Below, piece by piece: positions 1-9,200 of a stretch of 40,070 nucleotides of DNA (positions are counted from its first letter, which is position 1; each line of letters starts with the position of its first letter). The notes beneath the pieces were generated by a model, which was given only the letters and a program-made list of their open reading frames with translations, was not told the origin of the DNA and did no database searches. The position numbers were made by a program, and so were the translations under genes. The DNA is from Acidobacteriota bacterium. GTDB taxonomy: Bacteria; Acidobacteriota; Holophagae; Acanthopleuribacterales; Acanthopleuribacteraceae. The stretch lies in NCBI GenBank assembly GCA_030066195.1, contig JASJCB010000058.1:1-40070 (forward strand), in the 5' to 3' direction.

Positions 1-1330
1 AGCCCAGCTTGAAGGCTTCGGCGGTGAGCGGCGCCGAGTGGATCAGCGACTCGCCTTGCAGGGTGACGCCGTCGACCACGGAACCCGAGCGGATTTCCAG
101 CGGGCCGGAATAGGGTTCGCCGTCTTTCAAGACCGAAACGTTTTCGGCGATGGAGCGCGCGTGCAAGACGGTGAAGCCGCTTTCAATCAGGCCGTTGTCT
201 ACCTGTAGGTTCCCGGAATACAGGGTCAAATCTTCCCTGCCGGAGAAGTGCCGGAACAGTCGGTTCAACTGCTCGCTGTCTTCCACGGACCAGGAGCCCT
301 GGAGGACCACGATGTCGGCCTTCTGGAAGGTGTTTTCGAATTTCTTGTTCCATACGCCGGAAGACAGCAGCACCAGACCGGTGACCATGCAGATGATGAT
401 GGTGTCGATAAAGGGTTCCAACAGAGCTACCATGCCCTCGGAAACCGGTTCGTTGGCGCGTGCGGACGCGTGGGCGATTGGCGCGGAGCCCTGGCCCGCC
501 TCGTTGGAGAACAGGCCGCGGTTCACCCCGCGATTGAAGGCATAAGCCAGGGTAGAGCCTAAAAATCCGCCGGTGGCGGCGGTGCCGGTAAAGATGTCAC
601 CGAGAATGGCCTGGAAGGAAGGAACGATGTTCTCGGCGTTGGCGAAAATGACCGCAAAGGCGCCGATGAAATAGATCAGGGCCATGGCGGGCACCAACCT
701 GGAGGTCACCTGGGCGATGCGCCTGATGCCGCCGATGATGACCATGCCCAACAACACGGCCAGCATGGCGCCGGTCAGCATCTGGTCGATACCGAAGGTG
801 GCGTTGACCGAGTTGGCGATGGAGTTGATCTGCGGCAGGTTCCCGGTGCCGAACGAGGACAACACGGTGGCAACGGCAAACAAAACGCCCAGGCCCTTCA
901 TGTTGAGCCGGTTCTTCATGAAGTACATGGGACCGCCGGCCATGGTGCCGTCCGCCGTTTTTTCGCGGTATTTGTGCGAGAGGGTGACTTCCACGAACTT
1001 GGTGGTCATGCCAAGCCCGGCGGTCACCAGCATCCAGAACAGGGCGGCGGGTCCGCCCAGGTGAACGGCCAGGGCGACTCCGGCGATATTGCCGGTGCCC
1101 ACGGTGCCGGAGAGCGCGGTGGCCAATGCCTGGAAGTGAGAGGTATCGCCCTCGTCGTCGGGATGGTCATACTTGCCGCTGACGATGCGCACGGCATGAC
1201 GGAAGTACCTGATCTGCGGGAACTTCAGATAGATGGTAAAGAACAGCCCGGTACCCAGCAGGTAGTAGACGAACCAGTCGCCGCTGATGTACCCGTTAAT
1301 CAATAAAAGGATGTTATTGAGCTCTTGCAT
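1..1330 (-). CDS. AGCS-family alanine/glycine:cation symporter, 3' end beyond window
   Basis: This inner-membrane secondary transporter imports small neutral amino acids with sodium or protons. Reading the minus strand from ATG at 1328-1330 gives an open frame of 443 codons to the window edge. A GAGG at 1337-1340 sits about 6 bases before the ATG. The N-terminus (MQELNNILLLINGYISGDW) leads into family-typical segments: TALSGTVGTGNIAGVA near residue 70, MAGGPMYFMKN near 130, and the conserved NRGLFSNEAGQGSAPIAHA near 275. After the hydrophobic stretch TIIICMVTGLVLL (about residue 310) the frame enters more than 100 polar residues, including GSWSVEDSEQLNR and SIAENVSVLKDGEPYSG. Most AGCS proteins have only a short loop here, so this one carries an inserted domain and must be longer than usual. 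The gene is divergent from the GNAT gene. Family assignment is firm; substrate and ion are inferred from the family. Confidence 0.9.
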   Translation of the reverse strand, partial: MQELNNILLLINGYISGDWFVYYLLGTGLFFTIYLKFPQIRYFRHAVRIVSGKYDHPDDEGDTSHFQALATALSGTVGTGNIAGVALAVHLGGPAALFWMLVTAGLGMTTKFVEVTLSHKYREKTADGTMAGGPMYFMKNRLNMKGLGVLFAVATVLSSFGTGNLPQINSIANSVNATFGIDQMLTGAMLAVLLGMVIIGGIRRIAQVTSRLVPAMALIYFIGAFAVIFANAENIVPSFQAILGDIFTGTAATGGFLGSTLAYAFNRGVNRGLFSNEAGQGSAPIAHASARANEPVSEGMVALLEPFIDTIIICMVTGLVLLSSGVWNKKFENTFQKADIVVLQGSWSVEDSEQLNRLFRHFSGREDLTLYSGNLQVDNGLIESGFTVLHARSIAENVSVLKDGEPYSGPLEIRSGSVVDGVTLQGESLIHSAPLTAEAFKLG

Positions 1331-1505
1331 GATTGCCCTCGTGACACCTGAAAAGATGTGAATTGTTGCGACGAGGGTTATTCTAGCATGGTTGCCGTTG
1401 ATTGCCGGCGCGCATGCCGGAAGGTTCTGTATCCATGGATGGATTCACTGAGCTGTTTCCCCTCCCGTCCTCGTTTTAAGCAGTAGATACCTCGCGGAGG
1501 TCTTT

Positions 1506-2027
1506 GTGGAACAGAAGCCGTTTGAAATGCCGAAACCATGCAGCCGTTTCAGTTTGCGTCCCTTCCGAAGCGACGACTTGGACGATCTGCATCGTTTATT
1601 TACCGATCCCGGCATCCGCAGATACCTGTTTGACGACGTGGAACTGCCCCGTTCCCAAACGGAGGAAATCCTGGCCGAGAGCGCTCGTTTGTTTGCAGAA
1701 AAGGGCTTTGGTCTTTGGGCGCCGGCAGAGCACCGTACTTCGCGGATCCTGGGTTTCTGCGGCTATTGGTTCTTCTTCGAGCCGCCTGAGCTACAACTCC
1801 TGTACGGCATCGATCCCGCCTTTTGGGGAAGGGGTTATGCCGCCGAAGCCGCCGCCGAACTGATTCGCTACGGCCACGAACAACTGGATATGGACCGGAT
1901 CATCGCCGCGACCGATGTTCCGAATACCGCTTCGATCAAGGTCATGGAGAAATTGGGCATGGTCTTTCACAAGCGGGCGGTCGTGGACGGCAAAGACACC
2001 GTATGGTATCGCCACGACCGAAACTGA
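1506..2027 (+). CDS. GNAT N-acetyltransferase (RimJ/RimL-like)
   Basis: This is a predicted cytoplasmic acetyl-CoA-dependent N-acetyltransferase of 173 residues, the normal size for a single GNAT domain. The start is GTG at 1506, placed by a clear GGAGG at 1496-1500 with a 5-base spacer. The acetyl-CoA binding motif is visible as WGRGYAAEA (residues 107-115) after the strand LQLLYGID. NTASIKVMEKLGM (140-152) is the helix typical of RimJ/RimL-type members that acetylate protein N-termini or small molecules. Its left neighbour is a divergent amino-acid symporter and its right neighbour a convergent orphan gene, so the context does not give a substrate. It looks monocistronic. It could equally act on an antibiotic, an amino acid or a protein N-terminus; only the fold is certain. 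Confidence 0.88.
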   Translation: MEQKPFEMPKPCSRFSLRPFRSDDLDDLHRLFTDPGIRRYLFDDVELPRSQTEEILAESARLFAEKGFGLWAPAEHRTSRILGFCGYWFFFEPPELQLLYGIDPAFWGRGYAAEAAAELIRYGHEQLDMDRIIAATDVPNTASIKVMEKLGMVFHKRAVVDGKDTVWYRHDRN

Positions 2028-2124
2028 CGTCTGAAAAAACCGGTTTTCAAACCACCATGTCTGCCGGCGTCCAAAAGTGGTCTCCTCCAAATCGCCACGT
2101 TTGAAGCAAAGTTCTTCGAGTTCT

Positions 2125-3306
2125 TTACTTAATACCCAGTTTTTCTTTAGCATCCGCCCAAAGCAGGTATTCATCAAGAGATAGGTAATTTTTTGGATTG
2201 TCTTCTGTTATGCTTGCATCGATGCCATATTTCTCCATTCGCCCTACCACAATTTTATTATTCAATCTTTCATAGGTGGATCGATAGGCGTCGACTTCGC
2301 TGGGTTTGACCAGCGGCACAGCCGGCACCAGGCCGATTTCCGTATGCGCTCCTTCCGCCCACATCTGGTGTAACGCGGCAAAATATTGGTCACCGCTACT
2401 TCCCGGGTTTTTCCATGCATTATTTTCTAGTTTTTTTCCTGTATTCTTTACATACCATGATTGCATATCCTTTGCGGAATACTTGGTGCCCGCGGGAATT
2501 TTGAGACCATCGTCTGTAAGTTTGCAAATTATATCACTAGGGGAATAACCATAAGGATCTTTAGTAATCTCTTTAACCACGTGGGGTGGTCTTGGGTATC
2601 TCCCGGAAAGACAACGGCCGCCAACTTTGATTCGAATAACCATGTTCTCATCATTGCACCAGACATCTTGTCCATATGCAGGCCTGTCATTCTCTGTATC
2701 CTCATAGCTTTCCATTTGAACATATCCAAGCTTTTCCAGTGTATCAACAATCGATATATAGCTCTTCCCATACATTGGAGGAGGCGGTCCAGACGCTTCC
2801 AAAATTTCGGTGGCGAGATCATCCGCTTTTTTCAAATCTACTCCAGTCAGGAGCATTCGAAATTCCGGTATGTCTACAACGGCAGCTCCCACAAGCTCCA
2901 GCCATTTACGAAAATGTTCATCACCCAAAAAGTTTTTCGCTTTAATGTACTCCTCCCATATACCCAATCCGTTTTCTGGCAGATCGTTTAACTTTGTATT
3001 GCTGACGAATTTAAATACATCGTTAATAAGATCAACATCGACATTCATGCTTATTGCATTTCCAAGGTTGTCCTCAAGGTTTAATCCCCTTGCCTTGATT
3101 TGATTTTCTTGAGTTATACAGCTCAGGTCTGTAGAAATACTTGCTTGAATAATTGGTTCTTCATAACTCTGAAGGGGAGGAAAAGGTCTGCCCGGTTTAA
3201 TTCGCTTGACTTTGCAAAAAAGCCTTCTCCTATATATTTTGCTTTGATGTAGCTTTGGAGCGATTCCCCGGTTCGGCCCTGATGATTTATATATTTTCTC
3301 ATACAT
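2125..3306 (-). CDS. hypothetical protein encoded on an AT-rich island
   Basis: I do not recognise this 393-residue protein. The ATG at 3304-3306 has AGGAG 6 bases upstream, and a good promoter lies about 100 bases before it, so the gene looks real. The first 45 residues are basic (KLHQSKIYRRRLFCKVKR) with no signal peptide or membrane segment. The middle (about 60-190) is mostly helical-looking and acidic. The C-terminal half (about 175-360) is richer in aromatic and glycine residues, with YGQDVWCNDENMVIRIKVGG and GTKYSAKDMQSWYVKNTGK. A basic N-terminus joined to a compact C-terminal domain resembles effector or toxin-like accessory proteins, but I see no named motif, catalytic triad or immunity partner. 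Base composition differs from neighbours: lines 2521-2580 and 3001-3060 each have 19 G+C of 60, against 34 of 60 at 1861-1920. This points to horizontal acquisition. Function unknown. Confidence 0.75.
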   Translation of the reverse strand: MYEKIYKSSGPNRGIAPKLHQSKIYRRRLFCKVKRIKPGRPFPPLQSYEEPIIQASISTDLSCITQENQIKARGLNLEDNLGNAISMNVDVDLINDVFKFVSNTKLNDLPENGLGIWEEYIKAKNFLGDEHFRKWLELVGAAVVDIPEFRMLLTGVDLKKADDLATEILEASGPPPPMYGKSYISIVDTLEKLGYVQMESYEDTENDRPAYGQDVWCNDENMVIRIKVGGRCLSGRYPRPPHVVKEITKDPYGYSPSDIICKLTDDGLKIPAGTKYSAKDMQSWYVKNTGKKLENNAWKNPGSSGDQYFAALHQMWAEGAHTEIGLVPAVPLVKPSEVDAYRSTYERLNNKIVVGRMEKYGIDASITEDNPKNYLSLDEYLLWADAKEKLGIK

Positions 3307-3632
3307 GCTGCTCTCCTGCTCTCCTTGCTGTTGTTAACATATCGTAGCTTCAGCTGATAATTTAGAAGCATGCGATTTTTTGAAAGGGTGGTACCGATAC
3401 AGTCTCAATTAGATCAACTACACAAAGCTAATGTCAAGGCATTTTTCTCAAAATTGAATTAAAGTAACGATAAAATTAATTATGCTTCCACAAGTTAATA
3501 ATTACGAGATCCCGCGTGCCTTTCCCTACGAAAAGATCCAGGGCTTTTCTTCTCCAAACTCTTGTCCGACACCTTCGAAAAGATGCCCTGTCGTAACGGG
3601 CCTGGTTTTTGAACCGGCGCGAACATGCAAGA
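3307..3632. other. gene-free AT-rich spacer between M4 protease and orphan gene
   Basis: About 325 bases separate the protease terminator from the orphan gene start. The segment is AT-rich, especially 3401-3510, and contains the orphan gene promoter (3408-3437, minus). I see no convincing coding frame, tRNA or repeat here; a plus-strand open frame entering from 3482 is only the antisense of the protease gene extended leftward. Confidence 0.6.
3408..3437 (-). promoter_or_regulatory. sigma70-type promoter of the orphan gene
   Basis: On the minus strand a perfect -35 TTGACA (3432-3437) is followed after 18 bases by TCTAAT (3408-3413), a 5/6 match to TATAAT. Transcription would start near 3401, giving a leader of about 95 bases to the ATG at 3306. 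The sequence match is direct; activity is inferred. Confidence 0.6.
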
Positions 3633-3656
3633 AAGGGAGGTCCGAAGACCTCCCTT
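3633..3656 (-). terminator. intrinsic terminator of the M4 protease gene (UUCG tetraloop)
   Basis: A perfect 10-bp stem, AAGGGAGGTC / GACCTCCCTT, closes a 4-base loop. On the minus strand the loop is TTCG, an exceptionally stable tetraloop, and the stem runs into TTTCTT. It begins about 24 bases after the protease stop codon, the expected place for a Rho-independent terminator. Confidence 0.88.
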
Positions 3657-3679
3657 GGAGAACTTGTGGTTGGTGGGTT

Positions 3680-5599
3680 TCAGTTTACCAGAACCGTGTG
3701 TGTGTCGACCGCCATGGCGCCGGTGCTGTCGGTCGCCACAACGGTTACCTGTTTCAGGCCGGAGGTCGGAAAGTCGACAGCCACGCTACTGTTCGAGGAG
3801 GGAAAATGGCCGATATCGGTTATCAACCAGTGGAAAGTGACGCCTCCCTGAGCATTGACAACGTTGGCTGTAAAGTAGTGGGTGCCTACGATTTGTTGGG
3901 AGGTGATTTTCACGCTCATGTTCACGCTCATGGGAACGCAGGGGCTATAGGGGTTGCCCACGCCCACGGCGGCCCAAGCATTGGTGACCTCCTTTACCTC
4001 GTCGCTGCATTGGCCGAACAGGTCTATCGCCGCATCGACGGAACCTTCCCGGGCATCGGTGAAATCGGCGTTGGACGGCAGATGCATGGTCATGTTTCTG
4101 AAGGCAATACGAGCCGCATCGGTAATGGCGATTCCGTTGACCGTCACATTGTTTAGGGTATCGCCGTCAACCAACAGGCTGAACCATCGGTTCTGCACGC
4201 CGCTGTTGGTATGTACCCCGCAGTTATCGTTGTTGTCACTGGGGCTACAATTCGTGGTGTCGACAAAGAAGTTGCCGCCCAACGTGTCCGGGTGGTTGAG
4301 TGCATTGGGATTGTCCATGTCACGGATTCTCCCGCTACTCAGGTCCTCGCCGATATCCCAGTCGTGAGTTCCGGTGATCCTACGTTCCACCATGACACCG
4401 AAGATATCGGCAAACGATTCGTTCAAGGCGCCGGGCAGCGACTCGTTGTCGAGACCCGAGGTGTGGCGAATCACACCATGGGTAAACTCGTGACCGCCGA
4501 TGTCCAGAGCGGCCGCGCCGGCGCCGAAGACCAGGTAATCGTTGCCCAGCACAAATTTGTAGAAAGCATTGTTGGGCATGTCGGTTCGAGATAACACGCG
4601 TACCTCGCCACCGTTGCCGTCCAGGCCGTTTCGACCATGTCTGTCCAGGTAGTAATTGTGAGCCACTCTTGTAACCCAATGGGCTGAGGCGGCGTTTCCG
4701 GACCAAATGTTGTTATCGCTGATGACATTGTTTGCCGCGAACCAGCCGCCGTACATGGCGATGCTGGAAAAGTGCTTGGTGTGAATGTTTCTGTCCATGT
4801 CTTTCAAAATAAAATCATTTTTCGGCCGGCCTCTTTCAGCGGTGCCGATCGGTCGCACGCCGTTGAAGAGCGTAACGGCGATCCCGGTTGCCGGTGTCGC
4901 ATGCTCAAGAGTGGGGCTTTTGACGATCTCGCCGCTAAAGGCATCGACGAATACTCGCTGATAGCTCGACGGTTTCGCCGCGGCGATCTCGAAGACCCAG
5001 CACGGGGTCCAAGCCCATTCCTCCGGCTCTCCGGGCAGGCGGACGATCCGTAGCTCACCCGAAGGATAGGCTTCCTCGCCGGCGCCCTGCACTTCCCAGA
5101 TATAGGTTGCGGCGCCCACATGCTCCAGGGCCAGCTGCAAGGCCAATTCCTCGTGCATGGCCAGAGCCGGGTCGATGTCCAAACCGGCCGCCACCGATCC
5201 CCGCGCCTTCTTCAGCTTGCCGTCGCGGCTGAAGATGAGGATATCGGCGCTGTCCACGGGCACACCGCGGTGGAATTGTTGGAAACGGTCGCGCGTCAAT
5301 CCGTCCTCGGCGGTTTCACTGCCCAAGGCCCGTAACTCGTCGTTTTCGGTCAGGCCCAGGTGGACACTGAACTGGTGGAGGAATTCCGCGGCGCCCACGG
5401 CATGGTCGTCGTTGAATAGCAGGGTTCCGCCGGGGCTGACGCCCACGATACCGGAATCGATAAAGGCTTCGGGGCTGATAACATGACCCAACTTTTGGGC
5501 GAACGCGCCCTGGCAAATAAAGAAAAAACACACCATCACGGTGCAAATACGCATGCTGTTCATCTCGGAGACCGTGCGATTTTTAGATAGACTTTTCAT
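3680..5599 (-). CDS. secreted thermolysin-like M4 metallopeptidase with C-terminal PKD-like domain
   Basis: This exported zinc endopeptidase has 639 residues. The ATG at 5597-5599 is preceded by AGGAG with an 8-base spacer. A signal peptide with hydrophobic core ICTVMVCFFFICQGAFA ends near residue 34. Residues about 40-225 form an FTP/PepSY-type propeptide that normally inhibits and folds the enzyme until cleaved off. The catalytic domain (about 235-550) shows HEFTH at 370-374 (two zinc ligands plus the catalytic Glu), ALNESFADIFG with the third ligand Glu394, and GVHTNSGVQNRWF with His463, equivalent to the transition-state-stabilising His of thermolysin. The C-terminus (about 555-639) is an Ig-like beta domain ending in VATDSTGAMAVDTHTVLVN, like PKD-type substrate-binding modules. 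All catalytic residues are present, so it should be active outside the cell. It is monocistronic with its own terminator and probably feeds peptides or damages proteins extracellularly. Confidence 0.95.
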   Translation of the reverse strand: MKSLSKNRTVSEMNSMRICTVMVCFFFICQGAFAQKLGHVISPEAFIDSGIVGVSPGGTLLFNDDHAVGAAEFLHQFSVHLGLTENDELRALGSETAEDGLTRDRFQQFHRGVPVDSADILIFSRDGKLKKARGSVAAGLDIDPALAMHEELALQLALEHVGAATYIWEVQGAGEEAYPSGELRIVRLPGEPEEWAWTPCWVFEIAAAKPSSYQRVFVDAFSGEIVKSPTLEHATPATGIAVTLFNGVRPIGTAERGRPKNDFILKDMDRNIHTKHFSSIAMYGGWFAANNVISDNNIWSGNAASAHWVTRVAHNYYLDRHGRNGLDGNGGEVRVLSRTDMPNNAFYKFVLGNDYLVFGAGAAALDIGGHEFTHGVIRHTSGLDNESLPGALNESFADIFGVMVERRITGTHDWDIGEDLSSGRIRDMDNPNALNHPDTLGGNFFVDTTNCSPSDNNDNCGVHTNSGVQNRWFSLLVDGDTLNNVTVNGIAITDAARIAFRNMTMHLPSNADFTDAREGSVDAAIDLFGQCSDEVKEVTNAWAAVGVGNPYSPCVPMSVNMSVKITSQQIVGTHYFTANVVNAQGGVTFHWLITDIGHFPSSNSSVAVDFPTSGLKQVTVVATDSTGAMAVDTHTVLVN

Positions 5600-5942
5600 G
5601 ATTCGTACTCCTTGACGAACGTAGATAAACTAACTGGTAGAGGTTTGATAAGAAACGGGTTCCCTATATATAACCGGGAAACCGGAGTGGATGATCGGCG
5701 GAAGGAGAAACCGTTCTCGATTCGGTTCACCGGAGACTTGAAAGCAAAAAACCTTTGTCGGGTTCCAAGTTACCGGCGAGTATCTTCCAGGCCGTTGTGG
5801 GGGATTGTGTAGGGTTCAACGAACACGCGTTTGCGGTGTCCACTATTGGATAAGGGCAACCCATTCCGAAAAGTTTCAAAAAAAATCGATCATTCGGTTT
5901 TTCAAGAGCCGGGGAGTGATTTAAGGAACGCCCATGAGCATT
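5600..5942. other. gene-free region between kinase 1 and the M4 protease
   Basis: These 343 bases hold the protease leader and the 3' end of the kinase operon. Visible items are a TATATATA run at 5665-5672, a possible -10 region without a matching -35, and a run of eight A at 5878-5885 (T on the minus strand). No good GC-rich stem precedes the T run, so I do not call it a terminator. No credible coding frame is seen. Confidence 0.5.
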
Positions 5943-8900
5943 TCAAACAGCGTCGCCGCGGCCCGGCAGGGTGAAACAGAAGGTGGCGCCGTGGGAGAAG
6001 CCTTTCGATTCGACCCAGATGCGGCCGCCGTGGGTTTCGGCGACTTTTCGCACCATTGCCAAACCCATCCCCGTGCCCTCGATATCCTGATCCAACCGGT
6101 CGAAGAGGCCGAAGATCTTCTCGTGATAAGCGGGGTCGATCCCGCTGCCGTTGTCGCGAACATAAAACACCGGATCGGGTTCTTCTCGCCGACAACCGAT
6201 CTCGACGAAGGGCTCTTCCTGTTCGCCCATGAACTTGACCGCATTTTCGATCAGGTTTTGCAGCAGCCCGACCAGTCGGGAGCGATCTCCCCGAACCATG
6301 GGCAGACCGGGAGTAATGAGGATGCGCACACCTCGATCGATAAGGGGGCCGTGGACCAGCCTGACGGCCTGTTGCGCCAATTCATCGAAGGCGATCTCTA
6401 CGTGCGGGTTGTCCAAGCGCCCCACCCGTGATAACTGGAGGAGATCATCGAGCAGTTGTCCCATGGTTCCCGAGGCCGCATAGATGCGGTCGATAAACCT
6501 TTTGGCCTTTTCCTCACCGGCGGTCACCTTTTCCAGCATGCCCAAAAAGCCGCGGATCGTGATAAGCGGGCTTTTCAAGTCGTGGGAGACGGTGTAGGTG
6601 AACTGCTCCATCTCTACCTGTTTTCTCTGCAACTCCTCCTGGGTTTTGACGCGGGCGTCGATCTCGCTGTGGAGCCTTCGGTTGATATCTTGAAGTTGCC
6701 GGTTTCTTTTGCGGATGCCCCGCGTCACGGCTTGATGAACAGCGAGTACTAATAACAGCAGGGCAAAAGCGGCCAGGGCCCGGAACCACCGGGTCATCCA
6801 GATGGGAGGAACGATGCGGAGGATCACCGAGGCGCCCTCTTCGTTCCAAACCCCGTCGTTATTGGAGCCTTTGACCCTGAAGGTGTAGGTGCCCGGATTC
6901 AAATTGGTGTAGTTGGCGAATCGTCTTGTGCCGCAGTAGATCCAGTCGGGATCGAAACCTTCCATCTGATAGGCATAGCGATTGAGTTCCTGGTCGGTGA
7001 AATCCAGGGCGGAGAATTCGAACGAGATGAAATTTTCCTTATACAACACTTCCACCGTCTCGAGTTCAGTAATCGGCACACCGAAATCAACCGGGCGATC
7101 GAAAATCTTGAAGCCGGTCATGACGATGGGGGGAATATGGGGGTTGTCCATGATTTGATCTGGAAAAAAGGAATCGGCGCCGGCCAGGCCCCCGAAGAAC
7201 ATTTCGCCTTTACTGGTTTTGAAACAGGCGCTTTTTTCAAAGTTCCGGTTCAACAGACCGTCCTCCGTTCCATAATTTCGGAAGACTTCCGTTTGCGGAT
7301 TGAATTTTGACAGCCCTTGGGGCGTGCTCAGCCACAAAAGACCTTTCGCGTCCTCGAGCAGGCCGTAAATGATATCGCTGGGTAGACCGTCTTTGCTCGT
7401 ATAGTAGGTGAACCGTTTCGTGTTTCGGTCGAATCGGTTCAAACCGGTCCTGGTCCCTACCCAGAGCACACCCTGCCGGTCTTCATGAATGACCCTCACC
7501 TTGTCGAAGCTCAAACTATAGGGGTCCAGCGGATCGTTCCGGTATAGGAAATGGGTGCCTTTTTCGGGGTAGAATTCCAGCAAGCCGCCGTCTGTTCCAA
7601 TCCAGAGTGTTCCCGATCGATCTTCATAAATTTTGCGAACCTTGTCGATGGGATCAGTGGCCGATCCCTGCTTCCAAATAAACCGCTGGAACCGATCCGT
7701 TTCTCGAAGGTATCGGTGAAGCCCGTCTCTCACACCGACCCAAAGGGTCCCGGCCGAGTCAACAAAAAGAGTTCTTATTCTGTCATGAATGAGGCTGCCG
7801 GGATTTTTTTTATCTTTCCTGTAAAGGGTAAATTGGCCCGTGTTCGGGTCCAACTTTTGCAAACCTGCACTGTTGGTGCCTATCCAGATAAGGCCTTCGT
7901 GATCACCGACAATCGCGGCGATATTGTTTTCGTTAAGACCATCCGGTTCGCGGGGATCATGGTTATAGCGCGTCGTCGTGTTGTTCGCGGGATCGTAAAT
8001 GATGATTCCGCTGCTCTGAGTTCCGAACCAAAGCCGGCCCGAACGGTCTTCATAAACAGCTGTCATGTGGTTTAGCTTCTGATTGGGGGTATTGTCCGGA
8101 ACGGGTCTCCAATGTTGGAAGGGGTTTTTAAACCGACTGATTTTCAGGAGGCCCACGTTGTCACCACCCACCCATATGACGCCCGATCGGTCTTCCATTA
8201 TGGTCAACACGATATCGCCCATTTCCGCAATGCGCGTGAATGTTTTTGTCTCAGGATCGAAAGTTCGCACTACGCCGTCGGCATAGCCGGTCCAAAGCAG
8301 TCCTTCACTGCCCTCATAGAGTGCGGTGACGTGGTTGTCCTCAACGCCGCCCGGTTCCCGCGGATTATGACGGTACAGGAAAAAGCGATCATTCTCCCGG
8401 TCATACCGACACAAGCCTTTGGGGCCGCCCAGCCATAGCGATCCCGAACCGTCTTCGACAATGGATGAGATGTTGTTGATTTCGGGGAAGGAATCACTTT
8501 TGTACAGGGTAACGTCATGATTGGTTCGATCATAGCGAAACAATCCCTTCCGTTTGGCACCGACCCAAAGAGAGCCGAATCGATCTTCATGGAAAGACAT
8601 GATCGTCTCGGTGATGGAACGCAAAGAATCCGGCAGGTCATTTCGGTGATTGATAAATCTGTCCCTCTCGCGATCATATATATTCACCCCGCCGCCGTCG
8701 GTCCCAACCCAGATAGTTCCCAGCTTGTCCAGATAAATTGCCTCCGTAGCATTCGAGCTGATGCTATATGGGTCTTCTTCATCGTAAAGATACCGGGTCA
8801 CCTTTCCGGTTTTTGGATCGAACCGGTTGATACCCTTGCCGGTTGCCAGCCACAAAGTCCCATCCGGCTCCTGACAGAGTGCATAGATTTTGTAACTGGA

Positions 8901-9200
8901 TAGGGTGTACGGATTCCCCGGCTCGTTTTTGTAGATGGTGAAATTATAGCCGTCATATTGATTGAGACCGTTGTGTGTCCCAAGCCACAAATAGCCTTTG
9001 GGGCCTTGCAGCATACAGCGAACTGAATTGATGGACAGGCCCTGCTCCACCGTAATGCGCTCGGTCTTGAATCTCTTTACTTGAGCATGGGCATGGACCG
9101 AGGCGATCAGGCCGGCGAGCAGGAAAAGACCGACCACACATGTCCGGTGGTTCTCCCTCGTTCTAACCGGTTGTTTAGGGTCGGAAAACTCACGCAACAT
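5943..9200 (-). CDS. propeller / Y_Y_Y sensor histidine kinase (kinase 1)
   Basis: This predicted transmembrane sensor kinase has 1085 residues from ATG at 9198-9200, which has GGTGG 5 bases upstream and overlaps the end of kinase 2 by 11 bases; an in-frame ATG at 9221 is possible. A signal segment (VVGLFLLAGLIASVHAHAQ) precedes about 13 Reg_prop blades of the pattern GxLWxGTxxGLxxxD (about 50-690), two beta-propellers in the periplasm. A Y_Y_Y domain follows (about 733-793, NNDGVWNEEGA), then one membrane helix (about 808-823), a coiled coil, HisKA with phospho-acceptor His873 in YTVSHDLKSPL, and an intact HATPase (IENAVKF, DNGSGID, GTGMGLAM). There is no receiver or DNA-binding domain, unlike Bacteroides hybrid two-component systems. 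It is last in the receptor-kinase operon and closest to kinase 2. The ligand is unknown; in known relatives this architecture binds extracellular glycans or other nutrients. Confidence 0.93.
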   Translation of the reverse strand: MLREFSDPKQPVRTRENHRTCVVGLFLLAGLIASVHAHAQVKRFKTERITVEQGLSINSVRCMLQGPKGYLWLGTHNGLNQYDGYNFTIYKNEPGNPYTLSSYKIYALCQEPDGTLWLATGKGINRFDPKTGKVTRYLYDEEDPYSISSNATEAIYLDKLGTIWVGTDGGGVNIYDRERDRFINHRNDLPDSLRSITETIMSFHEDRFGSLWVGAKRKGLFRYDRTNHDVTLYKSDSFPEINNISSIVEDGSGSLWLGGPKGLCRYDRENDRFFLYRHNPREPGGVEDNHVTALYEGSEGLLWTGYADGVVRTFDPETKTFTRIAEMGDIVLTIMEDRSGVIWVGGDNVGLLKISRFKNPFQHWRPVPDNTPNQKLNHMTAVYEDRSGRLWFGTQSSGIIIYDPANNTTTRYNHDPREPDGLNENNIAAIVGDHEGLIWIGTNSAGLQKLDPNTGQFTLYRKDKKNPGSLIHDRIRTLFVDSAGTLWVGVRDGLHRYLRETDRFQRFIWKQGSATDPIDKVRKIYEDRSGTLWIGTDGGLLEFYPEKGTHFLYRNDPLDPYSLSFDKVRVIHEDRQGVLWVGTRTGLNRFDRNTKRFTYYTSKDGLPSDIIYGLLEDAKGLLWLSTPQGLSKFNPQTEVFRNYGTEDGLLNRNFEKSACFKTSKGEMFFGGLAGADSFFPDQIMDNPHIPPIVMTGFKIFDRPVDFGVPITELETVEVLYKENFISFEFSALDFTDQELNRYAYQMEGFDPDWIYCGTRRFANYTNLNPGTYTFRVKGSNNDGVWNEEGASVILRIVPPIWMTRWFRALAAFALLLLVLAVHQAVTRGIRKRNRQLQDINRRLHSEIDARVKTQEELQRKQVEMEQFTYTVSHDLKSPLITIRGFLGMLEKVTAGEEKAKRFIDRIYAASGTMGQLLDDLLQLSRVGRLDNPHVEIAFDELAQQAVRLVHGPLIDRGVRILITPGLPMVRGDRSRLVGLLQNLIENAVKFMGEQEEPFVEIGCRREEPDPVFYVRDNGSGIDPAYHEKIFGLFDRLDQDIEGTGMGLAMVRKVAETHGGRIWVESKGFSHGATFCFTLPGRGDAV
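6006..6039. repeat. 34-nt exact direct repeat shared by kinase 1 and kinase 2 genes (copy 1)
   Basis: These 34 bases are identical to 9277-9310. They encode the end of the ATPase domain (THGGRIWVES) of kinase 1. Identity across synonymous positions suggests a recent duplication or gene conversion, and it could support recombination that deletes one kinase gene. Confidence 0.8.

Noticed and set aside
2036..2047. AAAACCGGTTTT palindrome after the GNAT gene as a terminator
   Set aside because: Only four G/C bases, no loop and no proper T run after a stable stem; it may be chance.
5878..5885. Terminator for the kinase operon
   Set aside because: There is a run of eight T on the minus strand, but no GC-rich stem directly before it.
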